From contig CAWUHX010000233.1 in the NCBI GenBank assembly GCA_963922205.1, positions 434,001 to 498,000 of the forward strand: 64,000 nt of DNA, in the 5' to 3' direction. Below the pieces are notes generated by a model, which did not search any database, was not told where the DNA came from, and was given only the letters and a program-made list of their open reading frames with translations. Positions 1-12,500 of the stretch are shown in pieces; positions within the stretch are counted from its first letter, which is position 1; each line of letters starts with the position of its first letter. The DNA is from Romanomermis culicivorax. Lineage: Eukaryota; Nematoda; Enoplea; Mermithida; Mermithidae. Both the position numbers and the translations under genes were made by a program.

Positions 1-1069
1 TACACACTTCTCGACTTTATTTTCACTAGTCACATTTTTGTTTATATAAGATGCGTATTCGAAAATTGAATCAATTTGGACTTCCTGAACAATTCTAGAA
101 TTATTAAAATTTGCTCGGCATTCCATTTCTTTTCGAGTCGTCCTGAACTACTTTCACAGTTTTTCTTATCTCACTGGCATGGTTAGCTGAAGAATAGATC
201 GGGAAATATTTTTATAAAAAACTTAGCGGGGGTAGTCTACCAAAATATCCACTGAACACGTTATTTTGTCTCAAAATTAGGTATCCAGTGATCAATTTTC
301 ACGACTGTAGGTAGGGGTAATACCCCCCTCATACTAGAGGTCCCCAAGGTCAGATATTTTAGGTAGGGGTAAATTTAAAATTTTGCAGGGTAGTGTAGCT
401 AAATGTCCACTAAACACTTCATTTTGTCTCAAAATTAGGCACCCAGTGATCAATTTCTAGGACTTTAGGCAGGGGTAATACCCCCCTCATACCCCTCCCT
501 ATGTGGTCTGACAGCTACCTAGACTAATCATTCCCAGAATGAAAACTCTGATTTATGAATATTTCGATTCTGGACAAGACAAAGAAACAGGTACTTGCAA
601 ATTTTGAGGAAAGAAAAATCCGAAATTTTTTCCCTTTATCGATTTTTTTCCGCAAAAAAAACACGGCTCGGGGGGGGGGGCAGTGCAGGGCGACGCCGCC
701 GTTTTTTCTGCTCGAACGTGGTCTCCTGAGGAAAAAATTAGAGAGAAGTAAAAAAAAATTAGACATTGTTCTCACTGCCGAAAAAATTTTGGCAGCTTCC
801 AAACCAAAAAGATGCATCTTGTAACACACATGTAAGGGGGCGGCGAGGTTTGGGAAGGGGGGGGCTCCGACGACTTTTCTGGGGCCGAGGGTCAGTAACT
901 CCCAAAATTTTGGGGGACGGGTCTCTCAGAGAAAAAATTCGCTTTTTCCATGAAAAAAGTTCGAAAATAGTCTAAAAAATAGTAATTTTTTAAAAAGACC
1001 GAAGAAATGTATTCATGGTGCCTAACGCCCAGAAAATTCACATTTTCGACATTTTTTCATCAAAACATG

Positions 1070-1170
1070 GGTGCACCGACAATTGAGTGCCGGACAATTG
1101 AGCGCCAACAATTGAGCGCCGACAACTGAGCGCCGGACAATTGAGCGCCGACAACTGAGCGCCGGACAAC
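1070..1170. repeat. Minisatellite built on ACAATTGAGCGCCG
   Basis: Units of about 14-16 bp alternate between ACAATTGAGCGCC and ACAACTGAGCGCC, with an extra GG in some copies. About six units are readable. It lies about 180 bp upstream of the ARFRP1 start codon and could be polymorphic. No coding role is supported. Confidence 0.7.
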
Positions 1171-1340
1171 GTCGCAAAAAATCATTTCCAAGCGTTTTAG
1201 AATTTGAAACCCCGAAAAACACATAAAAATAATTTTAGGCTTTTCAAAAAATCAAATTTCTGAATTAGAAAAGAAATGCAAAAAATTCCAGCTCGATTTT
1301 CTTTTTTTAACGTTTATCACTACTAAAAAAACTTGTCTTG

Positions 1341-1348
1341 TTTTCCAG
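1341..1348 (+). promoter_or_regulatory. 3' splice acceptor abutting the ARFRP1 start codon
   Basis: TTTTCCAG is followed immediately by the ATG of ARFRP1, after an A/T-rich stretch. In nematodes such an acceptor with no upstream exon is the usual site for spliced-leader addition. A conventional 5'UTR intron would look the same, and no leader is visible in the window. Confidence 0.6.
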
Positions 1349-3469
1349 ATGTACTCTTTATTGTCGGGACTTTGGCATCATTTGTTTCGTAAAGACGAAT
1401 ATTTCGTCGTTATTCTAGGTTTAGACAACGCCGGAAAAACTGTAATTTTTTTATAGCATTTTCTCCTTACTTGCAATCCATATAATGCGCATAGGGTGTG
1501 TAGGGAGGGGTATATACCTGATACCCTGTGCACCCCTGTCTGACCCCTTTGAAGTGCTCAAAACCCCCCTCAAACTCCATTTTGGGGGGGGGGTTTACTA
1601 TCAGTCCCCCATGATGAAACGTCATGGACCCTTCCCTTGGCACGTGGGAGGGGCGTATTCTTTTTCCGCCGAATCTGGGAGTCCCAATGTAGTCTAAGAA
1701 TAGCCAAAATTTTCCTCAAAATCTAGGCGGATCCCAAAATGATCGAAAAATAGGCACCATACCATTTCCCTCGAAATCTTTGAGGGGTCCAAAAATTTTC
1801 TTAAAGTCTTGCAGGGGGTCCCTAACTACTTGAAAATAACCTAAATTTTCCCCAGAATCTTGGGAGCGGTCCCGAAATTGTCGACAAATAACCACGATTT
1901 TTCTCAAAATCTTGGAAAGCGTCCAAAAAAGTCGAAAAGTTAGTCGAAATTTCACTCGAAATATTTGACGGGGTTCCAAAATAGTTGATAAATAAAATAA
2001 AATCTTCCTCGAAATCTTGGGAGGAGTCCAAAAAAAGTCGAAAAGTAGCCAAATATTTCCTCAAAATCTTGCAGGGGTTGCAAAATAGCCAACATTTTTC
2101 TCTAAACCTTGGAGAGGTCCCTAAATAGTCCTTAAAACCTTGAACTGTCCCAAAATGGTCCTCAAAATCTTCGAGAGGTTGCAAAACAGTTCAAAAATAG
2201 CCTTAATTTTCTCAAAACCTTTAGAGGTGTCCCAAAATGATCCTCAAAATCTTGGAGCGGTTGCAAAATAGTTGAAAAATAGCCCAAATTTTCATCAAAA
2301 TTTGGGAGAGGACCCAAGAAGGTCGAAAATGGCGATCATTTCCCTCAAAATCTTTGAAGGAGCCCCAAAGTAGTAAAAAAGCCCCAATTCCTTGGAGGAT
2401 ACCGAAAAGGGGTTGCAAAATAGTCCAAATTTTCCTCAAAAGCTTGGAGGAGAATCCAGGAGGGGGTACCGAATCCAATGGTCGGAAAATAGCCAGAATT
2501 TTCCTCAAAATCTTGGAGGGGCTGCAAAGTAGTTGGAAAATAATGTCATATCTTGGCTAATTTTTTCAGTCGAGGGCGGGGAGGGTCCCAGTTATTTGGG
2601 TACTATAGGTGTTACCCAGTCGGGGGGAAAAGGGGCCTGACCCCTGTTGTTGTGAACCGTTCTTTTTTTAGACTTTTCTCGAACAAACGAAAACCAAATT
2701 TAACGCCAATTATAAAATGTTAAATCCGAAAAAGATTACAAGCACGGTCGGTTTGAATAGTAATTTTTTTCAAAATTTGTGATACTTTTTTGCGCCTAAT
2801 TTCCTTAAATTTAGCTTTTTTTGAGTTGGAAAAATCGATATCGGCGCCGTTCGACTGAATTTTTGGGATTTAGGAGGCCAAGAAGAGTTACAATCGCTTT
2901 GGGACAAGGTTAATTTGCATAAAAATTTTGTAAATTTAGTTCACATTTTTTTGTTTTTAGTATTACGCCGAATGTCACGGCGTTATTTTCGTCGTCGATT
3001 CTACGGACAAGGAAAGATTGAAAGAATCGCATCAAGCTTTTGGTAAAAATTAGATTTTTTAAACTATTTGCGTGAAGTAATTTTTTTTTGTTTTCCAGAT
3101 AAAATGTTGAATAGCGACGTTTTAAAAGGCGTACCACTAATTTTAATATGTAATAAACAAGATTTACAAGTAAGATTTTCAAAAAAATCAATTTTTTGGC
3201 CTAAATTTCCAATTTTTTCGCCCCTAGCATTGTCTCACCGTTGCAGAAATTAAAACAATTTTCCACCAAAGTTCTACAAAAATTGGTCGTCGGGATTGTA
3301 CAGTAATGCCCGTATCCGCTTTACAAGGGTTGGTAATTTTCAGTCTACTTTACAACATCGAGGTGTAAAGTCCAATTTTTCTAGATCGAACGTCCAAGAA
3401 AGCATAACGTGGATGATTCAATGCGTAAAACGTAATAGTTTGTCTAGGCCGCCCACTAACGCTTTGTAA
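1349..3469 (+). CDS. ARFRP1: ARFRP1, ARF-related small GTPase (seven exons)
   Basis: This is the trans-Golgi Arf-like GTPase (yeast Arl3 orthologue) that recruits ARL1 and golgins. I assembled exons 1349-1441, 2672-2759, 2826-2908, 2961-3042, 3099-3169, 3228-3328 and 3385-3469. All junctions are GT-AG and phases agree, giving 200 residues (human has 201). The G motifs are intact: P-loop GLDNAGKT (24-31), switch I T56, WDLGGQ (74-79), NKQD (134-137) and SAL (169-171). The run GGQEELQSLWDKYYAECHG separates ARFRP1 from other Arls. The N-terminus is Met-Tyr with no Gly2. In this subfamily NatC acetylation of such ends replaces myristoylation (established knowledge). Introns are 52-66 nt except the first (1230 nt). 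A T-rich AG acceptor touches the ATG, so the mRNA is probably trans-spliced or has a 5'UTR intron. The gene converges on UBE2S. Confidence 0.95.
1690..2550. repeat. Degenerate minisatellite filling ARFRP1 intron 1
   Basis: About fifteen imperfect units of roughly 50-65 bp are recognisable by the recurring core TTTTCCTCAAAATCTTGGAG (for example near 1702, 1841, 1890, 2053, 2236, 2425 and 2495). Each core is followed by a line such as GGTTGCAAAATAGTTGAAAA. The array explains why this intron is 1.2 kb while the other six are 52-66 nt. The Phe-rich minus-strand reading frames across it are artefacts of the array. Confidence 0.8.
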
Positions 3470-3484
3470 ATATGGTGTAAAATT

Positions 3485-3490
3485 TTTATT
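3485..3490 (-). terminator. Poly(A) signal AATAAA of UBE2S
   Basis: TTTATT on the plus strand reads AATAAA on the minus strand, 21 nt past the UBE2S stop codon. Cleavage would fall in or near the last ARFRP1 exon, so the two 3' ends probably overlap. Confidence 0.55.
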
Positions 3491-3503
3491 GTAGGTGTAA
3501 AAT

Positions 3504-3509
3504 AATAAA
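3504..3509 (+). terminator. Poly(A) signal AATAAA of ARFRP1
   Basis: AATAAA lies 35 nt past the ARFRP1 stop codon. It sits between the two convergent stop codons, so cleavage would fall inside the last UBE2S exon on the other strand. Confidence 0.6.
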
Positions 3510-3511
3510 AT

Positions 3512-3592
3512 TTACAATCGTCTGAGCATTTTTTTCGATTTTTCTCTCAATTTCGTTTCGTTCGGATCGATAGGTCGTTTACTGGATGACAC
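3512..3592 (-). CDS. UBE2S: UBE2S exon 5 (basic tail and LRRL terminus)
   Basis: It encodes 26 residues rich in Lys, Arg and Glu, ending KKMLRRL and stop. The acceptor TTTTTTTGCTTCTAG is strong. The LRRL end is diagnostic of UBE2S, being the peptide that engages the APC/C platform (established knowledge). The exon is separated from exon 4 by 14.9 kb of nested mobile DNA, yet frame and phase are correct. Confidence 0.85.
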   Translation of the reverse strand: MSSSKRPIDPNETKLREKSKKMLRRL

Positions 3593-6500
3593 CTAGAAGC
3601 AAAAAAATCACGTTTTTTCACCAAAATCATACCTGTAATTGGGGAGGGGGGAGTTCGGCGGGATCACGACCTCAAACTTGGTCGAACCCTAGGTAGCCCG
3701 CCCCACCTATACATATATATAATTGGCGGGTGAAGTGCTATGCGAACCCCCCCCCCCAGAAATCGTCAACCATATGGCCAGCCATTGGGCGACTGCGCCC
3801 CAAGATTTTCCAATCCTATAGCTAGCCGTAGGAACCCCCATACTTTTGGTCGGAAAAACACTTGAAAATTCTATTTTTTTGATGGAATGTGTCAATTTTG
3901 GAACAAAAAATTTGAATTTTTTCGCGCCAATGAATATATTGTATGGTCTTTGTAGAAAAAAATTATTTTTTAAACTATTTTTCGGACTTTTTTCGTGAAA
4001 AAAATCGATTTTCCTTGAAGGACCCCTCCCCCAAGGTTTTGGGAATTACTGATCCCGGCACAAAAAAAGTCGTCCGACCCACCTCCCCCACAGACGTCGG
4101 GACCCGGTTACATATATGGCCCCAACCCAACTTGGTCAACCCTATACCCAACCCCCCAAACTTGGAAAAATTTACCTTTTTTGGGGGGTTTTCCGACCCC
4201 CCCCCCCAAATAAAATTTTCCGGCCCACATTCCAAAAGTATGTGTTATATCTTGGTTGTCCGGGGCGGCGATGATGCGGCGGGAGCAGGATTGGGATTCC
4301 GAGGTTGCGTCCTTAATGTACGTGCGTCCCACGCCCACGTTTACCCGATAACCTAATTACTGGTACTTAAACCCCGACAATGATTAACCCAACAATTAAA
4401 GAAAGCTTGGTTTCTTTAATTGTCTCCCTTATTTCTCAGTACCAAGAGACGAAGGGACTTTCCTACCTATTTATTATTATACGATAAAAGTACGCAAACT
4501 TACGTGACAAAAACGCGACAGGCGCGGCGAAGGAGAAATAATAATAATAAATCGACTCCCACGCACGGGCGAGAAAAGATGGGAAGGCGTGGTGGGAGGC
4601 TGCTAATATAAACTAGTGGTGGCCGGCGGGGCACACAACTAGTAAAGAAATAAAAACTCACACAAAATATACGTTATGATAAGTGAAGAGAGAGAGACCA
4701 GCGCACACGTACCGACGTGCGCTACAGTAAGATGGCCACTGGTGGTCCGCGTTGCTCTCTCCACTTGCCACCTGCGGGCCTGTGACGTATTTTAACAAAA
4801 CGATAAAAATCAGCGGAAAACACACTACAACACCCCTCCCCCCTTGCAGTAGATCGCCCTAAGCGATCGTCAAGAAATACCGAAAAATATGCAAGGGGAA
4901 GGGCTCCGCCACTACAGGCCGTCGCTGGGGTTGCCGAAGAATTCTTCGGCCTCACACAGCGGGGCCGGCGGAGTTGTTGGGGTAGTTTGAGCCGATTTTT
5001 GGGGCGGCGACCATAGGCCCAGCGGCGAAGTGTACGGACAAAAAGGGGCAAGTGGGGGCGTGTAGCGGGCCACCGGCGGTCAACTTACTGTGTGCTTGCA
5101 GCATCGGCTGCACGTGCGCTGGAAACTAGTACAAAAGTATAAAGCGTAAACGAGATTAGAAATACAACAACCGGATCAAAATGAGGTTAAGAAACACAAA
5201 AAACGAAGAAAAAACAATGTTACTGTACAAAAAGCTCTTGTTCAATGGCGGCGGCGGTAACGAGTATCGGATGCGGAGCGGTGATTTCATGGAGGATCGC
5301 GGCGGTGGCGTTCGTTTCGTCGGTAGCGATCGTTGTGGTAGCCGTGGGGATCGTACGGGTCGTCGTGACCATCAAAACGGGCATTACGGGAATAGCGGGA
5401 TCGACTGTAATCAGAGGTATCCCGGCGGCGCGACGATGAGGTAAACGTTTGAAGTTGAAGCGGCGAGAGTGGGTTTACACCTGGTGCTGGCAACTGAGTG
5501 GCAATTAGCGACGGTCGGTCGGACGGCTTCCCTGTTGGCGGCAACGGTCGCGGTGGCAAAAGATTCCACCAGGCAGAAAAGTCGTGCCGACGCAGCAGGG
5601 GCGCGGGGCGATCCATCTCGCTGTGATATTGCAAATAAATTCTTCGGATGTCGGCAATTTCGGGCGGCTGTGGAAACGGTGCGTAGCTTGGGTAAGCCAT
5701 CCAGCTGTCGATGAGTCCGACAGCGGTGTTGTAGGCTTGGAGCAGGCACGAAGGGTTATCCAGGCCGCGGGCTTCGTATAGGAAAAGGGTCAAGTGGGCG
5801 GTGTGAACGGCGTCAACGACGCCGAGCTCCTCGGCCCAAAGACCAGCGACCCATTTCAATATCAACGTGGCGACGGCATGCGAGATCGGGGGTTGCTGTT
5901 CTACGTATGCGGGGCGATAGTGGTCGCGAAAATATTGGTACAGCGCCAGGGAAGCGTTCGTGGCACGGATGTGCATGGGCATGATGATGTGAATGCGAAG
6001 GCGCCCGAAAAAATTGATCAGCACCATTTCGTGCAGCGTGCGTGGTGAGAAAAATTCGACGGCCGGGTCAAAATGTGGCGGGTAGCCCAGTGTGACTATC
6101 GTAACGCAATGCGGCTTATCGGTGGTTCGGAATCGGGTGTAATTCGGCAAGTGTGTAGCCTCGCTAGGCAACCGGGGTTTAATGGCTGGTGCGGAACTTG
6201 GTGGCAACGGAGCTCCAAGGACCGGTTTAGTGGCGATGATCATCGGCGGCTGTTTGAACGCAGTAACTGGAGCCGACGTCGGGGCCGTAGGCGGCAGCGA
6301 CGTGATGTGAGTTACCGTGGTCGTTATGGCGGTTGTCGGAGCCGTAGATGGCTGGGACGTTACCGTAGGCGTAGTCGAGGGTGTTGCTGGCTCCACGTCC
6401 ATAGGAGGCGGCGGAAGCGGAGCTTTGAATTCATCTTTCGGCGGATTTTTCAGGGCTTCCAGGCGGCGTTGGATTTCGGCGTCCCTATGCAGCGGGCTGA

Positions 6501-9500
6501 TAAAGTCCATCAACTTGGGCGGCGACCAGCGGAACTGGTGGCGATGTGCCTCTTCGTAAAAGCCGGTGGTATGTACCTTACATGTTTGTTCACTTTGCGT
6601 ACGATGCGGCGGTGCGTCATCGCAGCGTTCGTGTTGGCGGCTATCCCTGCCAGTTGGTGGAGTTTGTTTCGTTTCTTTACGGTGGCGATCATCACGAGAG
6701 TGAGACTCGTGGCGTGAACGATGGCTGTCGGGTTTGTGAGCAGGCGGCGGTTTTGTTGCCGACGCTGCTGTTTTGGAGGAATCGCGCTTGGGTTTCGGCG
6801 TTGATGTGGCGTGCGAAGAGCGTTCGGCTTCTTCGCGGGCTCTCTGTTTATCGCGTTGTTCGCGGCGTCGAGTGGTGCGTTTGCTGGGCGTTCGGCCGCA
6901 CTCAGCACGCGAAGTGCTGGGTGGCGGCGTAAGCCGCGTACTTGGTTCATCCGTTGTTCTTGTTTTGTGAGATTTGCGGAACGCCGATTCTTCCTGGAAC
7001 TGTTGTTTTCGTTTTATTGAATGTTCATACCGGCCGGGTCTTCGGATAGGATTACCATAGCGATCTAGAGCCGGCACGGACGTGCTGGAAGCCTGTGGGG
7101 TTTGAACATCCACAGGCGCCGTCGGGGGCACTAGAGTCACGGGTTGCGGCGGTTGCTGGATTGTTTGTGGTTGCGATGTGACCGGCGGCGGTAACGGAGC
7201 CGGTGGTTGCACGACGGGTTGGGCCATCGCGGGAGCCATTTGAGCTACTTGCGGGGCCGGGGCGATCAACGTCGGTGGAGGCAACAAAACGCTTCGGGGA
7301 AATCTTTCTTTCAACGCTTCGGGGAAATCTTTCCACTGATGTTCGGGAAACAACATACCGGGCGGCGGTGGCGGAAAATGATACGCGGCCAGTGCTGCGG
7401 CCAAGGCGTCCCATTGCGTTGCTGAAATAATTTGTTGAGAAAAACGTACGGGAGCACTATACCTAGCTGCGGCAACAGTAGCAATGATCGGAGGTCCCGG
7501 CAAGACTGCCGGCGTCGCCAAATATATTCGTGGATCCACGGCGGGTGCCGTGGTGATTGTCGTAGCGGCTGGTTCTGTAGAGGCGATGTCCATAGACGTG
7601 GATTGATCCACCGTACTTTCTTCGGGTATGTCGGTCAACATTTGTTCTGACGTCAACATCTCGGAATTAATCGCGGCAGGTTGGACGGGTGTAGACTCGT
7701 CCATCGGAGCCGGGGCAATGTTGGAAATTTCATCGAGCGTCAATTTCAAGAAATCGTTGATTTGCGTGGCAGTGGCGGTTATATCGGAAGGCGCGGGTAC
7801 CATAGGAAGGGCCGACACGTCTGTTGATGGCGGCAGCTTCGCTATGTTGAGGTCGAAGATTGGCGTTTCGAGTAGTTCGTCGTCGGCGGGTTCGACTTTG
7901 ACATCGATAGGGCGGTCGAGAAGATCCTCGGCGGTGAGCGTTTGCACTGAAGCCGTTGTCGGCATGGGGTACGCATACACTGGCGCGGGAAACGAAAAAC
8001 GGTTTTGGTAGTCGATGAGCGCAATGAACGTGGAATAGAAATGGAAACGGCTGTGTGGATTGGCCGTATAGTCATTTACATCGATGTCAATTTCTTCGAC
8101 CGACGTTTCCATATGGAAGTCTTCCTTGAACACAATCGGGCGTAGCGCAAAGCGATTGCAAATATAGGTGCCTGGGTCGCTAGAGAAACTGGGCTCGCGT
8201 TCCGGGATACGGTTCATCCAATTCGTGAGAAGCGAATTGGAGTTGCCGTCGCTGCGGTACCACATGCACTCATAAAACGCGGCGCGGATTTCTGGCGTCA
8301 TAGATTGAGCATGGCGAAGGAGAACATCGTTGAGGACGGCATATTCGGCGGCGGAACATGGTGAAGCTAGGAGCGCGGCTAACGGCATAAAAGACGTTAG
8401 CTTTCGGAACCACTCTCCGTCAACCTGTAAAAAGTTAAGGATGGTTGAAGGGTGATAACGATAATGGGTACCGTTATAAGTGCGCTCGCGTAGAGGTTGG
8501 TCGGCGGCTATGCGTTCTGTCCAAAGATCGTCAACTTCGTGAGGGAGCGGCGGTAAGTTGGGATCGTTGTATGGCATACGATCGCGGATGGCCAACTTGT
8601 ATATCGGTGAAAGCGGAAAGTTGAGCAGCTCAATGATCCGATGGATGAGATTGCTTTTCATAGCCGACGTGACGGCTGCTTGAAGACGTTTGGGATCATC
8701 GAACACCGATTGCGGTTTGAGAGCCGGATCTTCGTCATCGGAAACGTCTGGTGACTTGTTCCATTCGTCCTTCTGTTTCTTTTTCTTTTTCTTCAGCACT
8801 TTTGGAACGGGGAGAAGCTTCGGGTGAGTTGTTCGCGTCAAGGGTTTGACATCCTGGAAGGCGTTGGGAACCGTACCTAAACAGAAAGACCGACCATGGT
8901 CGGACGATGTGCAATCATACATAAAAAATTTATAAGCCGAAAGAACTTCATCTCGCATGATTGCGGGTAAGGCCAATTGCGATGTCGTCAGGTATATTCG
9001 GTTGGCGTAGTCGGGGGGTAGGACATCCGACAGCGCGACATTGTGAAAGGTGGCGATGACGTACTCGGCGAGATGGTTGATTTTGGCGGCGTCCAACGAG
9101 TCATGGGGAAACAACGCGGGAGCGTTGTAGACCTCGGGGATGAAGCCATAACGACCAAATGCTAAGAACAATAGCAGCGGATAATAGGGGTCGAGGGCCG
9201 CGTAGGCCAGGACGTCGGATTGCAGGAACGACGTTGTCGGGTTGTTGAAAAAGCGTAGGGCTCCGGGGAAGCGTAAAGTGAGCTTTGACACGTCCAGCGC
9301 CCACATTGCGGAAACCGTGGCTTTGAGCGTGCATTTTTCCGGAAAGAAACTGATCCGTCGTGCCAACTCGTACAGTGACGGGGATATGTCGATGTTGCGG
9401 ATGACGCGGTACGCGTCGAAGTGGATTGCTTTTACGACGAGGTCTTTGTTCTTCTTTTGTCGGTCGGTTCGAAATTGAGTGCCCAGAAGAGCATAGATTC

Positions 9501-12500
9501 CTGCCCAGTCGTCGGCTCCATCGAAAGAGACTACGATGGTGTGGTCGCCGTTGACTAGGGCGAAAAGCGCGGTCCAGTCTTCCGGGGTGGCGGTGAACGT
9601 TTCGAAGACGAACATCGTGCCATTCGGGAACGCAAGTTGAACGTAGCGGGGGTAACTAGACGCCGTGGGGTCGGCTGGCATTTGCACGGTGAATTGAAAC
9701 TGTTTGAAGTCGGCGGCCATTATCGATTTGGTGTCAAAGCCGACCAGCGTGTAGCCAGGGAAGTTTGGTGTGGGTTGGGCGGCCAAGGCCTGCCCCAAAC
9801 TTCCGGGTGAAAGGAATATCGGCGGCGGCAAGACATTCGGGGGTCGCGCGTACATGGAAATGTACCACAACTCCAAATCGGCGATGCGAGTCAGGCGTTT
9901 GACGTTGTTTTCTGAACAAGAGCGAATGTGATACTCATCAGTGAAACATGGGACACCACGTCGAGTGAGCGACGTGGGGTTTGAAGGATGATGTAAACGT
10001 GAATCAGGAGGGAGGCGTTGTGGTGTTGTCAATTCGTTAGAAGGACACATGCTTTGAGGCGGCATTGGTTTGGGCGGCGATGTCACCTTGATGGGCGCAC
10101 TTGGACAACTGGATCAGGCTACGATAGCGAGATAACGAGAGTTGTGGTATGCGGAAATCAAAGCAGCGGCCGGTTGTGGACTGAGGAGGCCACAACTTGA
10201 CGATGATGGGATCGCGGCGGCTGACCATGGAACTTTGACCCAAAACTACAGAGGGGAAGGTACCCATGGGGTCCCAAGCAAAGCAAGCAAGTATAAGCAG
10301 CAAAAGCATAAAATGAGAAAATACCGTCGCAGGCGAAACTTAGATCGTTCTGATGGGGCTGCTGCTCGGCCCAACGGATGTATCGTTCGTTAACGTTTAT
10401 TGATTCACGATACGGCGGAGGCTCGTCGGCCGTGGAGGTTGATCCAGTCGACGGCGTCGTCATTTTGAAAAAATAAAAAATTTTGGGAGTGGCTGGAAAA
10501 TGCGACTATTGCTGATGGAAGCGAAAGATGGAAATGAAATAGTAAAATAATAAGCCGCTGAAAAGTGAAGAAAGTGTAAAGTAGGAAAATGCAAACACTA
10601 TCATCACGAAAAGCAACACAAACACCACTATGTTAATGAAGAGTAAAATCAACCTTTCCCAATTAGTCTTATGAGAGTGATAGCGGCCAGGGTCGGGCGG
10701 AAGTAAACCGAATGGCCTCGCGCCAGACAGAACCTAACATTAAAGAAGAAACCCCCTCCTATTGCGAAAGTGTGGGAACCGGGGCAGGATGTAAAGTGAT
10801 ATTGTAAAGTCGGTCGAATGCTGATAAAAGGCGGGTTGAATGAAAATGTGTTGAAACTGCCGTGCATCCTTGCTCGTTAACGAGGTCGCCATGATCTAAA
10901 TTAAACAAACATAAAGATTATTTACAACGCGGCGTGATGAGCGCCGTATCACAAAAGAAAAATTTCAAAGCGAACTATTGCCGGCGAGAAGTGTGGGGCG
11001 TGCGGGGTCCACCTTCTTCTTTTTGGAACGCGTCTTTTGCCGGTCGTGGGACAAACGGTTTCAGACGTGTTATGGAGACGGTCTGCGGGCGGCCAGGCGC
11101 GTCGAGTGAGTCGATGGTAACAACGTTTTCGGTTGCGCGAGAGGCGTCCGTGACGAGGAAAGGTCCGATGAAGTCGGGTTGAATTTTGTTGGCTTTGCGC
11201 GTGTTAGTCAGAAGAACTAAGTCGTTGACGACGAAGTCGCGTTTTCGAGATTTGCGGTCAAAATATTCTTTGCTGGTGGCGGCTGCGGCATCGAGGTTAG
11301 CTTTAATCTTTTCGTGCATCTTGAGTTGGGCTTGCGTTAGAATATGTTGGTAAGCGTCGTAATTCAACGGCAAGGTGAGGCGTAATTACGTAAGCGTCGT
11401 AATTCAACGGCAAGGTCCTCGTAGTAAACTGAACGGCGAATGTCGTGTGGCTGTATGCGGCGTGGCCTTGTAAGCGAACATGGCCTAGGGCAGGTAGCGC
11501 TCCCAGTTGTCTGGATCGTCGGCGGTATACTTTTTGAGTTGGGCCATCAATGTTTGATTGAAACGTTCGACCATTCCGTTGCACTGGGGGTGGTACGCCG
11601 TTGTTTTAACTTTTCTAATTTTGAGAAGTTCGCAAATATCTTGCATGAGTTTTGACGTAAAGCATCCACCTTGATCGGAAAGGAGTACAAGTGGGCTGCC
11701 GTGCGTGAGGACGACATTGTTAATAAAAGATTCCACTATTGTTGAAGCTTTTTGATGTGGTATCGGGTGCGCGGACACCAATTTGGTGAAGTAATCCTGA
11801 AAAACAATAACATAGGGACGTTTCTCACCTACGGGCGAGATGTTGACGATGTCGGTTGCCACAATTTCAAATGGATGTTTGGGTTGAATTGGCAACAATG
11901 GTGGAGGCGGTGACGTGCGCGGCATTGTTAGTTGACAAATTTTGCAGGTTTTGATCCAATCTCGAACGTCTTCTTCCATGCGGGGCCACCAAAAGTGAGC
12001 TTTGATTGCTGCTAGTGTGCGGTTTGTCCCTTGATGATTCAAAATTTTTGCGCCGTGGAATTGATGAAGAGTTTGGTCGACCATGGAGGCGGGTACGACT
12101 AATTGCTTGACCTCTTTAAGTTGCTGGTATAAAAGTTGATCTTCGAGGAAGAAAATCGGTGGGTGTTTGGTGGCGTTATCCGTTTTGAGGGAGGCGATGA
12201 CTTTTGTTATGGCTGGGTCCGCGGCTTGAGCTTTCAAAACTTCTTCGTGAGCGGCGATCGTAATGACCTCGGCCGGAGGCGGTTTGAAGTCGGCATCTTT
12301 AGGCATTGAATTAGAGAGTGTGGGTGAACTGATGGTCCTTCCTGTCATTGCACGGGTGATGGCGTTGATTTCGGCGTCGACTTCCGTGGGTAGTGAAGCC
12401 ACTGCTGGGCGTATTTCCGGTACCGTTAAGTCGGTTTCCGTAGTTGCACCAGCAGGGTGAAAATTCTCACGGAAAATCGTAGTGGTCAAATTTTCAGCGT

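Larger units (their letters stand above)
1..1348. repeat. 5' flank of ARFRP1: dispersed and tandem repeats
   Basis: No gene is recognised here. A unit of about 110 bp occurs twice in direct orientation (roughly 225-335 and 365-495). Both copies contain the phrases TTTTGTCTCAAAATTAGG and AGGGGTAATACCCCCCTCAT. The stretch 640-960 is a C/G-homopolymer-rich repeat like those elsewhere in the window. A small minisatellite lies at 1070-1170. The T-rich tract just before 1349 ends in an AG that abuts the ARFRP1 start codon. Confidence 0.6.

Noticed and set aside
1022-1222. CRISPR-like appearance of short spaced repeats
   Set aside because: Units are contiguous and variable with no unique spacers, and the genome is eukaryotic.
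1716-2527. Overlapping minus-strand frames of 60-120 codons
   Set aside because: They lie in the minisatellite of ARFRP1 intron 1 and repeat the same peptide.
5411-9919. Many plus-strand and off-frame open frames of 60-214 codons inside the gypsy element
   Set aside because: They overlap the long ORF3 and arise from its G+C-rich codons. None has a motif or an initiation context.
10037-10309. Envelope glycoprotein gene
   Set aside because: Only a short hydrophobic start is present. There is no long ectodomain, cysteine pattern, cleavage site or membrane anchor.
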